The notes beneath the pieces were generated by a model, which had not been told where the DNA came from, searched no databases, and saw only the letters and a program-made list of their open reading frames with translations. From assembly GCA_035499295.1 (NCBI GenBank), contig DATJZG010000178.1:1-64000 (forward strand): a stretch of 64,000 nucleotides of DNA, written 5' to 3'. How positions within the stretch are numbered: position 1 is the first letter of the stretch; each line of letters opens with the position of its first letter. The position numbers were made by a program, and so were the translations under genes. This DNA is from DATJZG01 sp035499295. GTDB lineage: Bacteria; Myxococcota; Myxococcia; Myxococcales; Anaeromyxobacteraceae. Shown here one piece after another: positions 42,915 through 51,400 of this stretch.

Positions 42915-44234
42915 TCAGGCTCGGCGGAGAACGAGGCGAAGGCTCGCGTAGCCCAGGATCCCTGCCAGGGCGGAGGCGAGGAGGATCCCCACCTTCGCAG
43001 CGGCGACGAGCGCGGGATCGACGAAGGCGAGCCCTCCCACGAAGATGGACATCGTGAAACCGATCCCCGCCAGCACGCTCGCGCCCCACACCTGACCCAG
43101 GGTGACACCCTCGGGAAGGTCGGCCGCGCCCGCGCGGATCGCGACCCACGAGGCCAGGGTGATGCCGAGCTGCTTGCCGACGAACAGCCCGACGATGATG
43201 CCCAGGCTCACCGGGCTGGAGAGAAGGCTCGCCGCCTCCCCGCCGAGATCCACTCCGGCGTTGAACAGGGCGAAAAGCGGAAGGATGCAGTACGCGGTCC
43301 AGGGGTGCAGGGCGTGCTCGAGGGCGATGCCTGCCGGCAGGAACCTGGCGGCGGCATCGTGCAGCTCCTCGATGGATGCGAGCTGGGCCTTGTCGGAGAC
43401 CATGCTCTCCCGGCTGAGCTGCGCTCCCTCGAGCTCCGACAGCCTTTGGCGCACCGCGCCCAGGAAGCGGCCGGGCTCGATGCGGGCCCGCACCGGAACG
43501 ATCATGGCGAGGACCACCCCGGCGACCGTGGCGTGGACGCCCGACAGCAGCGTGGCCATCCAGACGGCGAGGGAGAGGGGCACGTACACGGCGATGCCCC
43601 GGACCTTCAGGCGTGCCAGCAGGAAAAGCAACCCCGCCAACCCCCCAGCCACGAGAAGCGGCAGCAGGTGGATCTGGTCCGTGTAGAAGACGGAGATGAC
43701 GAAGACGGCGCCAAGGTCGTCGACGATGGCGAGAGCAGTGAGGAAGACCTTGAGGCCCAGCGGAACGCGCGGCCCGAGCAGCGCCAGGACGCCGAGGGCG
43801 AAGGCGATGTCGGTCGCCATGGGGATCCCCCACCCTCTCGCGCCCGGGCCCCCCGCGTTCAGCACCAGGTAGAGCGCAGCCGGCACGAGCAAGCCCCCGA
43901 GCGCGGCGGCCACCGGAAGGACGGCGCTCCGCAAGCTCGAAAGCTGCCCGACGACCAGCTCGCGCTTGATCTCCAGACCCACCACGAAGAAGAAGACGGC
44001 CATGAGCCCGTCGTTGACCCAGTGGTGCAGGGAGAGGGCGTGAACCGAGCCATGCCAGGAGACGCCCAGGTGGGCATGCAGCAGGTCGGCATAGCTCCCC
44101 GCCCACGGGGAGTTGGCCCATGCCAGCGCCGTCGCAGTGGCTGCGAGCAGGAGGACGCTTCCGGCCGCCTCGGACCGGAAGAACCTGGCGAAGGCACCGT
44201 GGGGCTCCGGGACGGGGACGGTGGGAGCGGCCAT
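42915..44234 (-). CDS. nhaA: Na+/H+ antiporter NhaA
   Basis: A 439-residue membrane antiporter with about twelve helices. Diagnostic segments are MAVFFFVVGLEIKRELVVG, WGIPMATDIAFALGVL and the paired aspartates of LAIVDDLGAV that carry the ions, plus GKQLGIT and AGIGFTMSIFV. ATG at 44234 has GAGGAG 5 nt upstream. It is slightly longer than E. coli NhaA (388 residues), mainly through a cytoplasmic loop containing LSELEGAQLSRESMVSDK. It exports sodium in exchange for protons. Confidence 0.93.
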   Translation of the reverse strand: MAAPTVPVPEPHGAFARFFRSEAAGSVLLLAATATALAWANSPWAGSYADLLHAHLGVSWHGSVHALSLHHWVNDGLMAVFFFVVGLEIKRELVVGQLSSLRSAVLPVAAALGGLLVPAALYLVLNAGGPGARGWGIPMATDIAFALGVLALLGPRVPLGLKVFLTALAIVDDLGAVFVISVFYTDQIHLLPLLVAGGLAGLLFLLARLKVRGIAVYVPLSLAVWMATLLSGVHATVAGVVLAMIVPVRARIEPGRFLGAVRQRLSELEGAQLSRESMVSDKAQLASIEELHDAAARFLPAGIALEHALHPWTAYCILPLFALFNAGVDLGGEAASLLSSPVSLGIIVGLFVGKQLGITLASWVAIRAGAADLPEGVTLGQVWGASVLAGIGFTMSIFVGGLAFVDPALVAAAKVGILLASALAGILGYASLRLVLRRA

Positions 44235-44545
44235 TTTCTCTCCTCGGCGTGCTCGTGCTACCCGGCGCGCTGCCAGGTGATGGTCACTCTACGAGAGCGC
44301 GAGCTCGACAACGGGAAAAAACCGAAACGCCAAGCATCGACGTGGGCGGCAGCGGCCTCAAGGCGATGGTGGTACCGACGCCGGGCCGAGGCCGTCGCGC
44401 GCTCCTCAAGACGGCGACGTCCAGAGCGATCCGTGAAGGCCGTGCCCGAGCCGCGCGGCCGATGACAGCCCGTCTCTGATCCCCATCAAATAGGGCTCGT
44501 GGTCGACCCTCCTCCCACGTCCGGGCGCCTCCCCGGCTTGGTAGT
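44235..44545. other. 311-bp divergent intergenic region
   Basis: Lies between nhaA and the hemerythrin gene. No gene, RNA or clear promoter was recognised. Confidence 0.35.
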
Positions 44546-44989
44546 ATGGACGATTGGAGGGGTCCGATCGTGGAGATGGTCCTGCAGCCGGTGACCGGGT
44601 GGGAGGATATCGACAGCCAGCACGCCGACCTTATCCGGCGCGCGGCGGAGCTCAAGGCCCGGGTGGAGGCGAGGGACGTCGCGGGGGCCTGCGCGGTGCT
44701 GGAAGGGCTCCTGGAAGCGACGCTGCGCCACTTCGCCACCGAGGAGGAGCTCATGGAGCGCTCGCAGTATCCGGAGCGCGCGGCCCACAAAGGCGCTCAC
44801 GACCTCTTCGTCTGCGACCTGTACGCGCTAGCCAGCGAGCTCGCCGAGTCCGGCCTCGGCGCGGTCGTGGAGGACTGGGCGGTAGTGCGCATGCCGGGGT
44901 GGCTCGCCTTTCACATCCAGACGAACGACGAGCCCCTTGTCCGCCACCTGACGCGCTCGCGCAAGGCACAGGCCTCCCGGTTGGCCTAA
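44546..44989 (+). CDS. Bacteriohemerythrin
   Basis: A 147-residue four-helix di-iron protein. Iron ligands are placed as expected: His in DIDSQHADLI, HxxxE in RHFATEEELM, two His in HKGAHDLF and HxxxxD in FHIQTNDEPL. Such proteins bind oxygen reversibly and serve oxygen sensing or delivery in microaerophiles. An ATG at 44576, preceded by GTGGAG, is an alternative start that trims ten residues. Confidence 0.87.
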   Translation: MDDWRGPIVEMVLQPVTGWEDIDSQHADLIRRAAELKARVEARDVAGACAVLEGLLEATLRHFATEEELMERSQYPERAAHKGAHDLFVCDLYALASELAESGLGAVVEDWAVVRMPGWLAFHIQTNDEPLVRHLTRSRKAQASRLA

Positions 44990-45048
44990 CTTCACTTCGA
45001 CGAACCGCTTCCGAAATGTCGTCGGTCGCGAGCCCGAGAAGTAAAGAA

Positions 45049-45065
45049 GCGCCTTCGAAAGGCGC
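45049..45065 (+). terminator. Small GC hairpin after hemerythrin
   Basis: GCGCCTT, CGA loop, AAGGCGC: a 7-bp perfect stem 60 nt after the hemerythrin stop, within a 274-bp gap (44990-45263) lacking recognisable genes. No U-run follows. Confidence 0.4.
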
Positions 45066-45263
45066 CTCGTGGTCGCGCGACGTAGGGCGTCGGCCCAGCG
45101 GCAGACTGCCCCGCGCGACACGAACGAGTCTGCGCCCGGAGATCCCCGACCGCAAGTGGGTTCGATGGGGAGTAAGCGGAAGCTTCGCGGAGTATCGCTC
45201 CCCGCTCCGCGGCTCGCCCACGCCCTTCGGCGTCACGGTTCGACCTGGAGGAAGGGGCACTCG

Positions 45264-45645
45264 CTAGGGCTCGTCGGAACACTGATGAACGGCGAGGAGG
45301 ACGTCTTCGACCCGAAAGGGCTTGGGAAGGTAGGTGAGACCTCGAGATCGTTTACGTACGCGGAGAGTACGATCACCGGTACCCCCGCGATGGACGGCTC
45401 GATCAGTTGTCTTTCGCGGAACTGCCACCCGCTCACGACCGGCATCATCAGGTCGAGCAGAATGACGTCGGGGGGCTCGAGCTTCGCCTTCGAGAGCGCC
45501 TCTTCTCCATGTTCGGCCGAGGATACCCGGTAGCCTCGCCTGCGAGCAGCTCCACCAGCAGTTCGCGGATGTCTCGGTTGTCCTCGACCACCGGCACTCG
45601 CTTGCCGGCCCGGGGCTCGACGCTCCACGATTGCGGCGGTTGCAT
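45264..45645 (-). pseudogene. Single-domain response regulator broken by two frameshifts
   Basis: A receiver domain reads through three frames. From ATG at 45645: VPVVEDNRDIRELLVELLAGE (acidic pocket Asp). After a 1-base loss near 45537: GYRVSSAEHGEEAL, then PDVILLDLMMPVVSGWQF with the phospho-acceptor Asp, then VIVLSAYVND (Thr/Ser switch). After a second 1-base loss near 45340: LTYLPKPFRVEDVLLAV with the conserved lysine, ending at TAG. Both breaks look like a lost G in a G run (GAGGGC to GAGGC, GAGGGT to GAGGT). Restoring both gives exactly 127 residues, a normal receiver. It is either a recent pseudogene or a sequencing error. Confidence 0.75.
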
Positions 45646-46039
45646 GGGGGAGTACGTAGTTTGAGTTGGAGGCGCAGCCAACCCTCCCCCTGGGGTTCGG
45701 GAAACGCGGTACAGGTGGCGTCGGGAGCTCGACCGGTCGAGCGCGTGCGCTCTTGGCCCCGACGATCTCCGTCTCCTCGAATCCCAACCGTCCTTGCTGA
45801 ACCGGCCGCACGCCGACCCATGGGGCAGTCGTGACTCACGTGGAGTGATGCCCCATGTGCGCGTCGACCCGGGGAGCCCGCGTCGTCGGTGCGGGTCTCG
45901 GCGCGGGCTCGGCGCTCTTGCGCTCGGGAACCGCGGGTAATACTGGAGCCACGCCACAGGGACCCGAGTCGAGCCCAGCCGAAACGTCACTCCGTGACGT
46001 GACAGCGAGTGGAGGAGGGCCGCGTGCGAGGATGATCGC
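45646..46039. other. 394-bp intergenic region
   Basis: Lies between the divergent broken receiver and the repeat lipoprotein. Contains scattered short open frames with no recognisable product; no RNA or promoter was identified. Confidence 0.35.
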
Positions 46040-48772
46040 ATGCGAGGGAAGGCTCTCCGCTCCGCGGCCGCCTGTGCCGCGTCCGCGCTCCTCTCCCTCG
46101 GCGGCTGCTCGGGGAGGAACGGGCTTGATGGTGCCGACGGCCTGAGCCCCGCGGTCGTTCCAGAGCCCGCCGGGCCCAACTGTGCCAATGGCGGCGTCAA
46201 GGTCGAGGCCGCCTCCGGAGCGCCGACCTACGTCTGCAACGGAGCGGGCGGCATCGCCGCCAGCGTTACCGCGGAGCCGGCGGGGCCCAACTGCGCCAAC
46301 GGCGGCGCCAAGCTCGAGGTGGGCGCCGCCGCCCTGACTTACATCTGCAACGGGTTGAACGGGGCCGCGGGAAGCGCGGGCCTTGGCGCGGTGGTGACGC
46401 CAGAGGCCGCAGGTGCCAACTGCGCCAACGGCGGTGTGCAGATCCAGGTCGGAATCGCCGCCCCGAGCTACCTCTGCAACGGAGCGACCGGGAGCGCCGG
46501 AAGCGCCGGTGCGGGCGCGGTGGTGACACCCGAGCCCGCCGATTCGAACTGCACGTACGGCGGGGTCAAGGTCCAGGTCGGCGCCGGGTCGCCGAGCTAC
46601 GTCTGCAACGGCGCGAACGGGTCCGCCGGTGCTGGCGGTGCGAGCGCGGTGGTGACGCCCGCGGGGGCAAACTGCGCCAACGGCGGGCTCGAGGTGCAGG
46701 TGGGCGCCGGCGCGCCCAGCTACCTCTGCAACGGGGCGAACGGAGCGGCCGGGCAGAGCGCGAGCGTGACCGCCGAGCCCCCCGGGCCGAACTGCGCAAG
46801 CGGCGGGGTGAAGGTCCAGGTCGGAACCGGGGCCTCCAGCTACGTTTGCAACGGAGCGAACGGGTCTGCCGGCCCTGGCGGTGCGAGCGCGGTGGTGACG
46901 CCCGAGCCCGCGGGAGCCAACTGCGCGAACGGCGGCGTCGAGGTACAGGTCGGTACCGGCGCGCCCAGCTACGTCTGCAATGGGGTGAACGGAGCGGCCG
47001 GGCAGAGCGCGAGCGTGACCGCCGAGCCCGCCGGGGCGAACTGCGCGAACGGCGGGGTGAAGGTCGAGGTCGGCACCGGGGCGCCGAGCTACGTCTGCAA
47101 CGGCGCGGCCGGGAGCAGCGGGGCGAATGGCGCGAGCGCCGCGGTGACGCCCGTGCCCGCGGGAGCCAACTGCGCGAACGGTGGCGTGGAGGTGCAGGTC
47201 GGCGCCGGGGCGCCCAGCTACGTCTGCAGCGGCGCGAACGGGTCGGACGGGCAGAGTGCGAGCGTGACCGCCGAACCCCCCGGGCCGAACTGCGCCAGCG
47301 GCGGCGTCGAGGTGCAGGTCGGATCCGGAACGCCGAGCTACGTCTGCAACGGTGCTGCTGGGAGCAGCGGGGCGAGTGGCGCGAGCGCCGTGGCGACGCC
47401 CGAACCCGCGGGAGCGAACTGCGCACAGGGCGGCGTGAGGATCCAGGTCGGCGCCAGCGCCGTCAGCTACATCTGCAACGGCGCGAGTGGACAGGACGGC
47501 CAGGGCGCCAGCGTGACCGCCGAGCCGGCCGGTCCGAATTGTGCCAACGGTGGCATCAAGGTCCAAGTCGGCGCCGGTTCGCCGAGCTACGTCTGCAACG
47601 GCGCGAACGGTTCCGACGGCCAGAGCGCCGTGGTGACGCCCGAGCCCGCGGGGCCCAACTGCCCCAGCGGCGGCGTCCGGGTCCAGGTGGGCGCCAGCTC
47701 GCCCAGCTACGTGTGCAACGGGTCCAACGGCCCGTGCGCGGGCGATTCGATACCGACCATATGGTCGTTCACGATGTCGGCCGGCCTGCCGTTCACGGCC
47801 ACGGTCGCCGTGAGCTACTCCGGCCCCGGCACTCTCTCCTTCTACTTCGACGGGGACGCGGGCACCTTCATCCAGACGTCCTTCGCGAACCCCTATCAGT
47901 TCAACTTCACCCCCAGCGAGAGCGGCGGACCGTTCAACTTCAACGTGACGGCGACCGACGGATGTGTGCTGGCGATGCACAGCCTCACCGGCGTTTATAC
48001 TCCCCCTGGGGACGTGACCTCGGTGACCGCGACCCCCGGGGGCGGGAGCGTGGCCCTCGCCTGGACCAACCCCAGCGATGCAAACTTCGACCACGTCGAG
48101 ATCACCTGCGCCGGCACCTGCGACGGGTTCACGACGCAGGAGATCGCCAGGCCGGACAGCTCCACAATCCTGAGTGGGCTCGCGAGTGGCCAAGGCTACG
48201 ACCTCACGCTCCGCGCCATGGACGCCCGCGGCAACCGGTCGGCCGGCGTACAAGTCGTCGCGACGCCCCTCGAAGGCAAGGTGGTCTTCATGACCAGCGC
48301 CCAGTACTCGGGGAGCGACTTCGCGGGCAGCGCTGCCACCGCCGACAGCTTCTGCCAGCAGAGAGCGAGCGCGGGCGTGGCGGCCGGCAGGCTGCCTGCG
48401 GGTACCTATCTTGCGTTCCTCAGCCTCTACGGGGTGCTGAACGCGGCGGACCGCATCGCCGATTCCCAGTACTGGCTCCCCGACGGGACGGTGGTGGCCA
48501 CGAGCAAGGCCGGCCTGCTCGGCGGCGCCCTCTTGCACGGGATCGACATGGACGAGGTGGGCAGCATCCACGAGGGCTGGTGGATCTGGACGGGCACCGG
48601 CATCGACGGGACGGCGTACGGATCCGACCCCGCCTCGTACCAGTGCGCCAACTGGTCCTCGGACACGGCGAGCGGGCTATACGGGCTCTCCGGAAGCTCC
48701 GGCGCCGGCTGGACGAGCGCGAGCAGCAACACCTGCGGTCCCTACGCCGGCCTCTATTGCTTCCAGCAGTAG
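46040..48772 (+). CDS. Large repeat lipoprotein with 13 Cys-bracketed repeats, FN3-like and DUF1554-like domains
   Basis: A 910-residue surface lipoprotein. Signal peptide with lipobox LSLGGC (Cys 23). Residues about 40-565 carry 13 repeats of the type G-x-N-C-A-N-G-G-V-x-V-x-V-G...SYVCNG, each with two cysteines that probably form a disulfide, separated by Gly/Ala/Ser-rich linkers. Next come an Ig-like segment, an FN3-like region (DVTSVTATPGGGSVALAW, about residues 655-745) and a C-terminal domain (about 748-910: VVFMTSAQYSGSDF, DSFCQQRA, a Trp-rich WWIWTG core and paired cysteines) resembling DUF1554/C-type-lectin-like domains. Such proteins are common in myxobacteria; adhesion or glycan binding is plausible but unproven. 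Confidence 0.82.
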   Translation: MRGKALRSAAACAASALLSLGGCSGRNGLDGADGLSPAVVPEPAGPNCANGGVKVEAASGAPTYVCNGAGGIAASVTAEPAGPNCANGGAKLEVGAAALTYICNGLNGAAGSAGLGAVVTPEAAGANCANGGVQIQVGIAAPSYLCNGATGSAGSAGAGAVVTPEPADSNCTYGGVKVQVGAGSPSYVCNGANGSAGAGGASAVVTPAGANCANGGLEVQVGAGAPSYLCNGANGAAGQSASVTAEPPGPNCASGGVKVQVGTGASSYVCNGANGSAGPGGASAVVTPEPAGANCANGGVEVQVGTGAPSYVCNGVNGAAGQSASVTAEPAGANCANGGVKVEVGTGAPSYVCNGAAGSSGANGASAAVTPVPAGANCANGGVEVQVGAGAPSYVCSGANGSDGQSASVTAEPPGPNCASGGVEVQVGSGTPSYVCNGAAGSSGASGASAVATPEPAGANCAQGGVRIQVGASAVSYICNGASGQDGQGASVTAEPAGPNCANGGIKVQVGAGSPSYVCNGANGSDGQSAVVTPEPAGPNCPSGGVRVQVGASSPSYVCNGSNGPCAGDSIPTIWSFTMSAGLPFTATVAVSYSGPGTLSFYFDGDAGTFIQTSFANPYQFNFTPSESGGPFNFNVTATDGCVLAMHSLTGVYTPPGDVTSVTATPGGGSVALAWTNPSDANFDHVEITCAGTCDGFTTQEIARPDSSTILSGLASGQGYDLTLRAMDARGNRSAGVQVVATPLEGKVVFMTSAQYSGSDFAGSAATADSFCQQRASAGVAAGRLPAGTYLAFLSLYGVLNAADRIADSQYWLPDGTVVATSKAGLLGGALLHGIDMDEVGSIHEGWWIWTGTGIDGTAYGSDPASYQCANWSSDTASGLYGLSGSSGAGWTSASSNTCGPYAGLYCFQQ
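46169..47725 (+). repeat. Tandem coding repeat, 13 units of about 120/129 bp
   Basis: The first cysteine codons of the units fall at 46181, 46292, 46421, 46550, 46673, 46793, 46922, 47042, 47171, 47291, 47420, 47540 and 47660. From unit 6 the spacing alternates 129, 120, 129, 120, 129, 120, so the array is built of 249-bp double units: a long linker ending ASAVVTPEP and a short one reading GQSASVTAEP. Confidence 0.85.
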
Positions 48773-49018
48773 TCGCACGCGCGGTCTTTCGCGGACGCCC
48801 CAGAGAAGGACCCCGGCCCGCTCCCGTGAGGACCGTGCCAGACAGATCGAAGGCACACACCCCGACACGCCCCGTGAGTGAACAGCGTATTCGCGTGCCA
48901 CGCGGCCCACCCGCTCGAACGCAGCGCGGGTTCGTTTGCCCGGTCGCCGCCCTCCAGGAAGACCGCACAGGGCGCTCACCCGCCACACTCGAGCTCACGC
49001 CTCGCGGCGGACGGGGCC

Positions 49019-49618
49019 CTAGCGGGAGCCGTCCGTCAGGGGGCGCCACTCAGCCTCCCAAGTGGCGGACAACCGGTCCTTGTCCCGCGACACGCAGTTC
49101 GCGGCACCCGCGAATTCGGTGAGCGAGAAGACGGCCTCGAACGTGCCGCAGACCGCGGTCAGATAGGAGTCGCAGAACATGGCCGGGGCCAAACCGTTCC
49201 CGATGAGAATCGTCCGCCCCGGGCTTGGCTCCTCGACGGAGAACTCGCCACACCCGCGGTAGGACAGCAGCCATCCGCGTGGGATGTACTTGTAGAAGAG
49301 GGGCGGAGCGGGGTGGAAGAGCGCCGTTGCGGCCTCGAACAAGGGCTGAAAGAGCCCGCCGAGAGAGGAGAGCAGGGAGGTCCTTGCCCACAGACGGGAG
49401 CCCGCACCGCTCGCCTGCGCGTATACCGCATCGGCCATCTCGATGTTGTAGGCGAGCGGGAGGTAGTCGATGCGCGTGGCCTCCTCGATGGCCCGGAGCG
49501 AGTCGGGCTTCAGGCTGGCGCGGATGCGGGCAGCCGGCCCGGTGCCGAGAGCCTCGAGCGCACGCAGGTCCTCCTTGAGATGGGAGCCGCGAACGAGTGG
49601 CTCTGGGGAGTAAGGCAC
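49019..49618 (-). CDS. Hypothetical protein, possibly DUF2378-like
   Basis: A 199-residue cytoplasmic protein. It contains LKEDLRALEALGTGPAARI, a long helical centre, then PPLFYKYIPRGWLLSYRGCGEF and GNGLAPAMFCDSYLTAVCGTFEAVF. The layout (helical N-terminus, PP-x-Y-x-x-R-G...G motif, small-residue-rich C-terminal helix) recalls the Myxococcales-restricted TIGR02265/DUF2378 family and V4R/heme-NO-binding-like proteins, but I am not certain. GTG at 49618; no strong ribosome site. It is divergent from the HDOD gene. Confidence 0.55.
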   Translation of the reverse strand: MPYSPEPLVRGSHLKEDLRALEALGTGPAARIRASLKPDSLRAIEEATRIDYLPLAYNIEMADAVYAQASGAGSRLWARTSLLSSLGGLFQPLFEAATALFHPAPPLFYKYIPRGWLLSYRGCGEFSVEEPSPGRTILIGNGLAPAMFCDSYLTAVCGTFEAVFSLTEFAGAANCVSRDKDRLSATWEAEWRPLTDGSR

Positions 49619-49859
49619 GAGCCTTGAGTGTGCCGCCCCCGGCGGTCGCCTGTCGAGGTTTCGCTTATCGCCCTGGCGTTTGATCTCGATCAACTCGCGG
49701 AACGGTGGGGAACGCTCGCACAGCGCCCCGGGGGCTGGCGAGACGGCAACCCCGTCCCTCGCGGCCGCGGGAATTTGGCGGACGGTCGCGCGAGCTGGCA
49801 GCCTGGACAGGCAGCGCCTGGCGCCGTCGCGCGCAAGGGCGCTAGACCGAACAAGGGCA

Positions 49860-51044
49860 ATGCCTCCAACTCTGCCACCCGACCGCGCCCTCCTCGAGCT
49901 CGTCTCCCGAGGGGCCATCGTCGTTCCCCCGTACCCAGCGGTCGCGGTTCGGCTCCAGAAGGTGGTCGCGGCGAACGATTTCGGGCTGGCGGACGTGGCC
50001 AGCATCGTGAGCTCGGATCCGATCCTGACCGCCGACGTGCTGCGGTGCGCCAACTCCGCTCGATTCCGGCGGGGACCGGTGACCACCAACCTCGGCCAGG
50101 CCATTGCTCTCGTGGGTGCCCGGGATGTGACGCGCCTCGCCTTGAGTTCTGGCCTCGCTTCCCATGCCCTGGCGCCGGGCCCCCTGAGCGCGTTGAAGCG
50201 GAGAACCTGGATCGAGAGCGTCGCCGCGGCCGTGCTCTGCGAGGAACTGGCCCGCCTTCGAGGCCTCCGAAGCCCAGAGGCCTTCGTCCTCGGCCTGCTC
50301 CACGACTTCGGGAAGGTGGTCGCGATCGCCACCCTCGAGCCGACCCTTAAGAACGATCGCGGCGAGCGGCAGCCGATCGAGTTCTGGTCCGAGTTGGTGG
50401 ATCGCCACCATGTAACCCTGGGTGCCGCCATGGCGGCGCGGTGGAACCTCCCTGGGCTCGTGAGCGAGATCATCGCCCTCCATCACCAGGGCCACGCGAA
50501 TTGCCAGGACGCGGGGCTCTTGGAGGTCGTCCAAACCTCCGACCAGGTCGTGGCCCTCCTCGGCCGCCAGCCGGAGGTTTCGAGCGCGCACCTGGCGAGC
50601 GTGCGTGCGCTCCGAGGACCGGGCGAGCTGCAGGCCTTGGCCCGCATCATCGAGGGCATCCCGGAGTTCGTGGCCGCCTTCGAGCCACAGGAGACCGGTC
50701 GCGACGTGCCATCGGTGGTGGAACAGCCGGCCACGGCCCTCGCCCCGGGACAGCGCCGCGTGAACTTCGGCGTCTTGGTGAACCTGGCCCACAAGCCGCG
50801 GCGCTACACCGCGGCGGCCATCGCCACCAATGGGTTGCTCATGTTCGGCAAGGAGCACCTGCCGGAGAATCACCTCGTCGAGGCCACCCTGGAGTGCCAG
50901 CCCCGGCCGTTCAAGCTCTGGGTCACCACCAAGGTCTCCCGCGCGGAGGGCGACGCCGTCCGCGTCGAGGTGCAACCATTCGCCTTGAGCGGCGAGGTGC
51001 GTAGCCTCTGGAACCTGGCCTACGCAAGGGCCCTCACCGCGTAG
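49860..51044 (+). CDS. HDOD-domain signalling protein with C-terminal PilZ-like region
   Basis: A 394-residue protein. Residues about 15-250 form an HDOD domain: PPYPAVAVRLQKV, DVASIVSSDPILTADVLRCANSA, ALVGARDVTRLAL, and GLLHDFGKVVAIA that retains the HD pair. The C-terminal 110 residues (RRVNFGVLVNLAHKPRRYTA...) look like a PilZ-type beta barrel; this is only a resemblance. HDOD proteins act in bacterial signal transduction and cell-cycle or motility control. ATG at 49860 with AAGGG upstream; the earlier open frame is not supported. Confidence 0.78.
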   Translation: MPPTLPPDRALLELVSRGAIVVPPYPAVAVRLQKVVAANDFGLADVASIVSSDPILTADVLRCANSARFRRGPVTTNLGQAIALVGARDVTRLALSSGLASHALAPGPLSALKRRTWIESVAAAVLCEELARLRGLRSPEAFVLGLLHDFGKVVAIATLEPTLKNDRGERQPIEFWSELVDRHHVTLGAAMAARWNLPGLVSEIIALHHQGHANCQDAGLLEVVQTSDQVVALLGRQPEVSSAHLASVRALRGPGELQALARIIEGIPEFVAAFEPQETGRDVPSVVEQPATALAPGQRRVNFGVLVNLAHKPRRYTAAAIATNGLLMFGKEHLPENHLVEATLECQPRPFKLWVTTKVSRAEGDAVRVEVQPFALSGEVRSLWNLAYARALTA

Positions 51045-51400
51045 CCGGCGTCGCCGTCCCCCGCGCGCACGCCACGGCCGCCAGGTCGGGTCTCATCGCC
51101 CGGCTCTGCCGCGCCACCTGGCCCGTCCCGCGGGTGGCGAGGTGCCCTCTGCACGCACCGTCTCATGGCTCGCGCCCAGAATGGACGATGGCGGCGGCCC
51201 CCAAGACGGCAGCCGACTTGAAGCGACCCCCGAGCATGCTCCTGTCCGGCTCATCCATCGGGCGTGCGGGCCCACGCGGGTGCTGCTAGGCTCCCTTCGT
51301 GCGTCGCGAAGAGACCGCCTCGCTGACCGGGTCCTGTTCAGAGAGCTCGCCGGGAGCGGCACGCTCTGAGCCCTCGGTAGGAGCTCCGTAGGGAGGAGGC
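51045..51400. other. 356-bp intergenic region
   Basis: No gene, RNA or clear promoter was recognised between the HDOD gene and the TolB/TPR gene. Confidence 0.35.

Noticed and set aside
42915..44234. Rightward open frames across nhaA (up to 386 codons)
   Set aside because: They are antisense to a clear NhaA with its aspartate pair and ribosome site.
46169..47725. Regular 120-130 bp repeats considered as a CRISPR array or intergenic satellite
   Set aside because: The repeats are in one open reading frame, conserved at the protein level, and lack short identical repeats with unique spacers.
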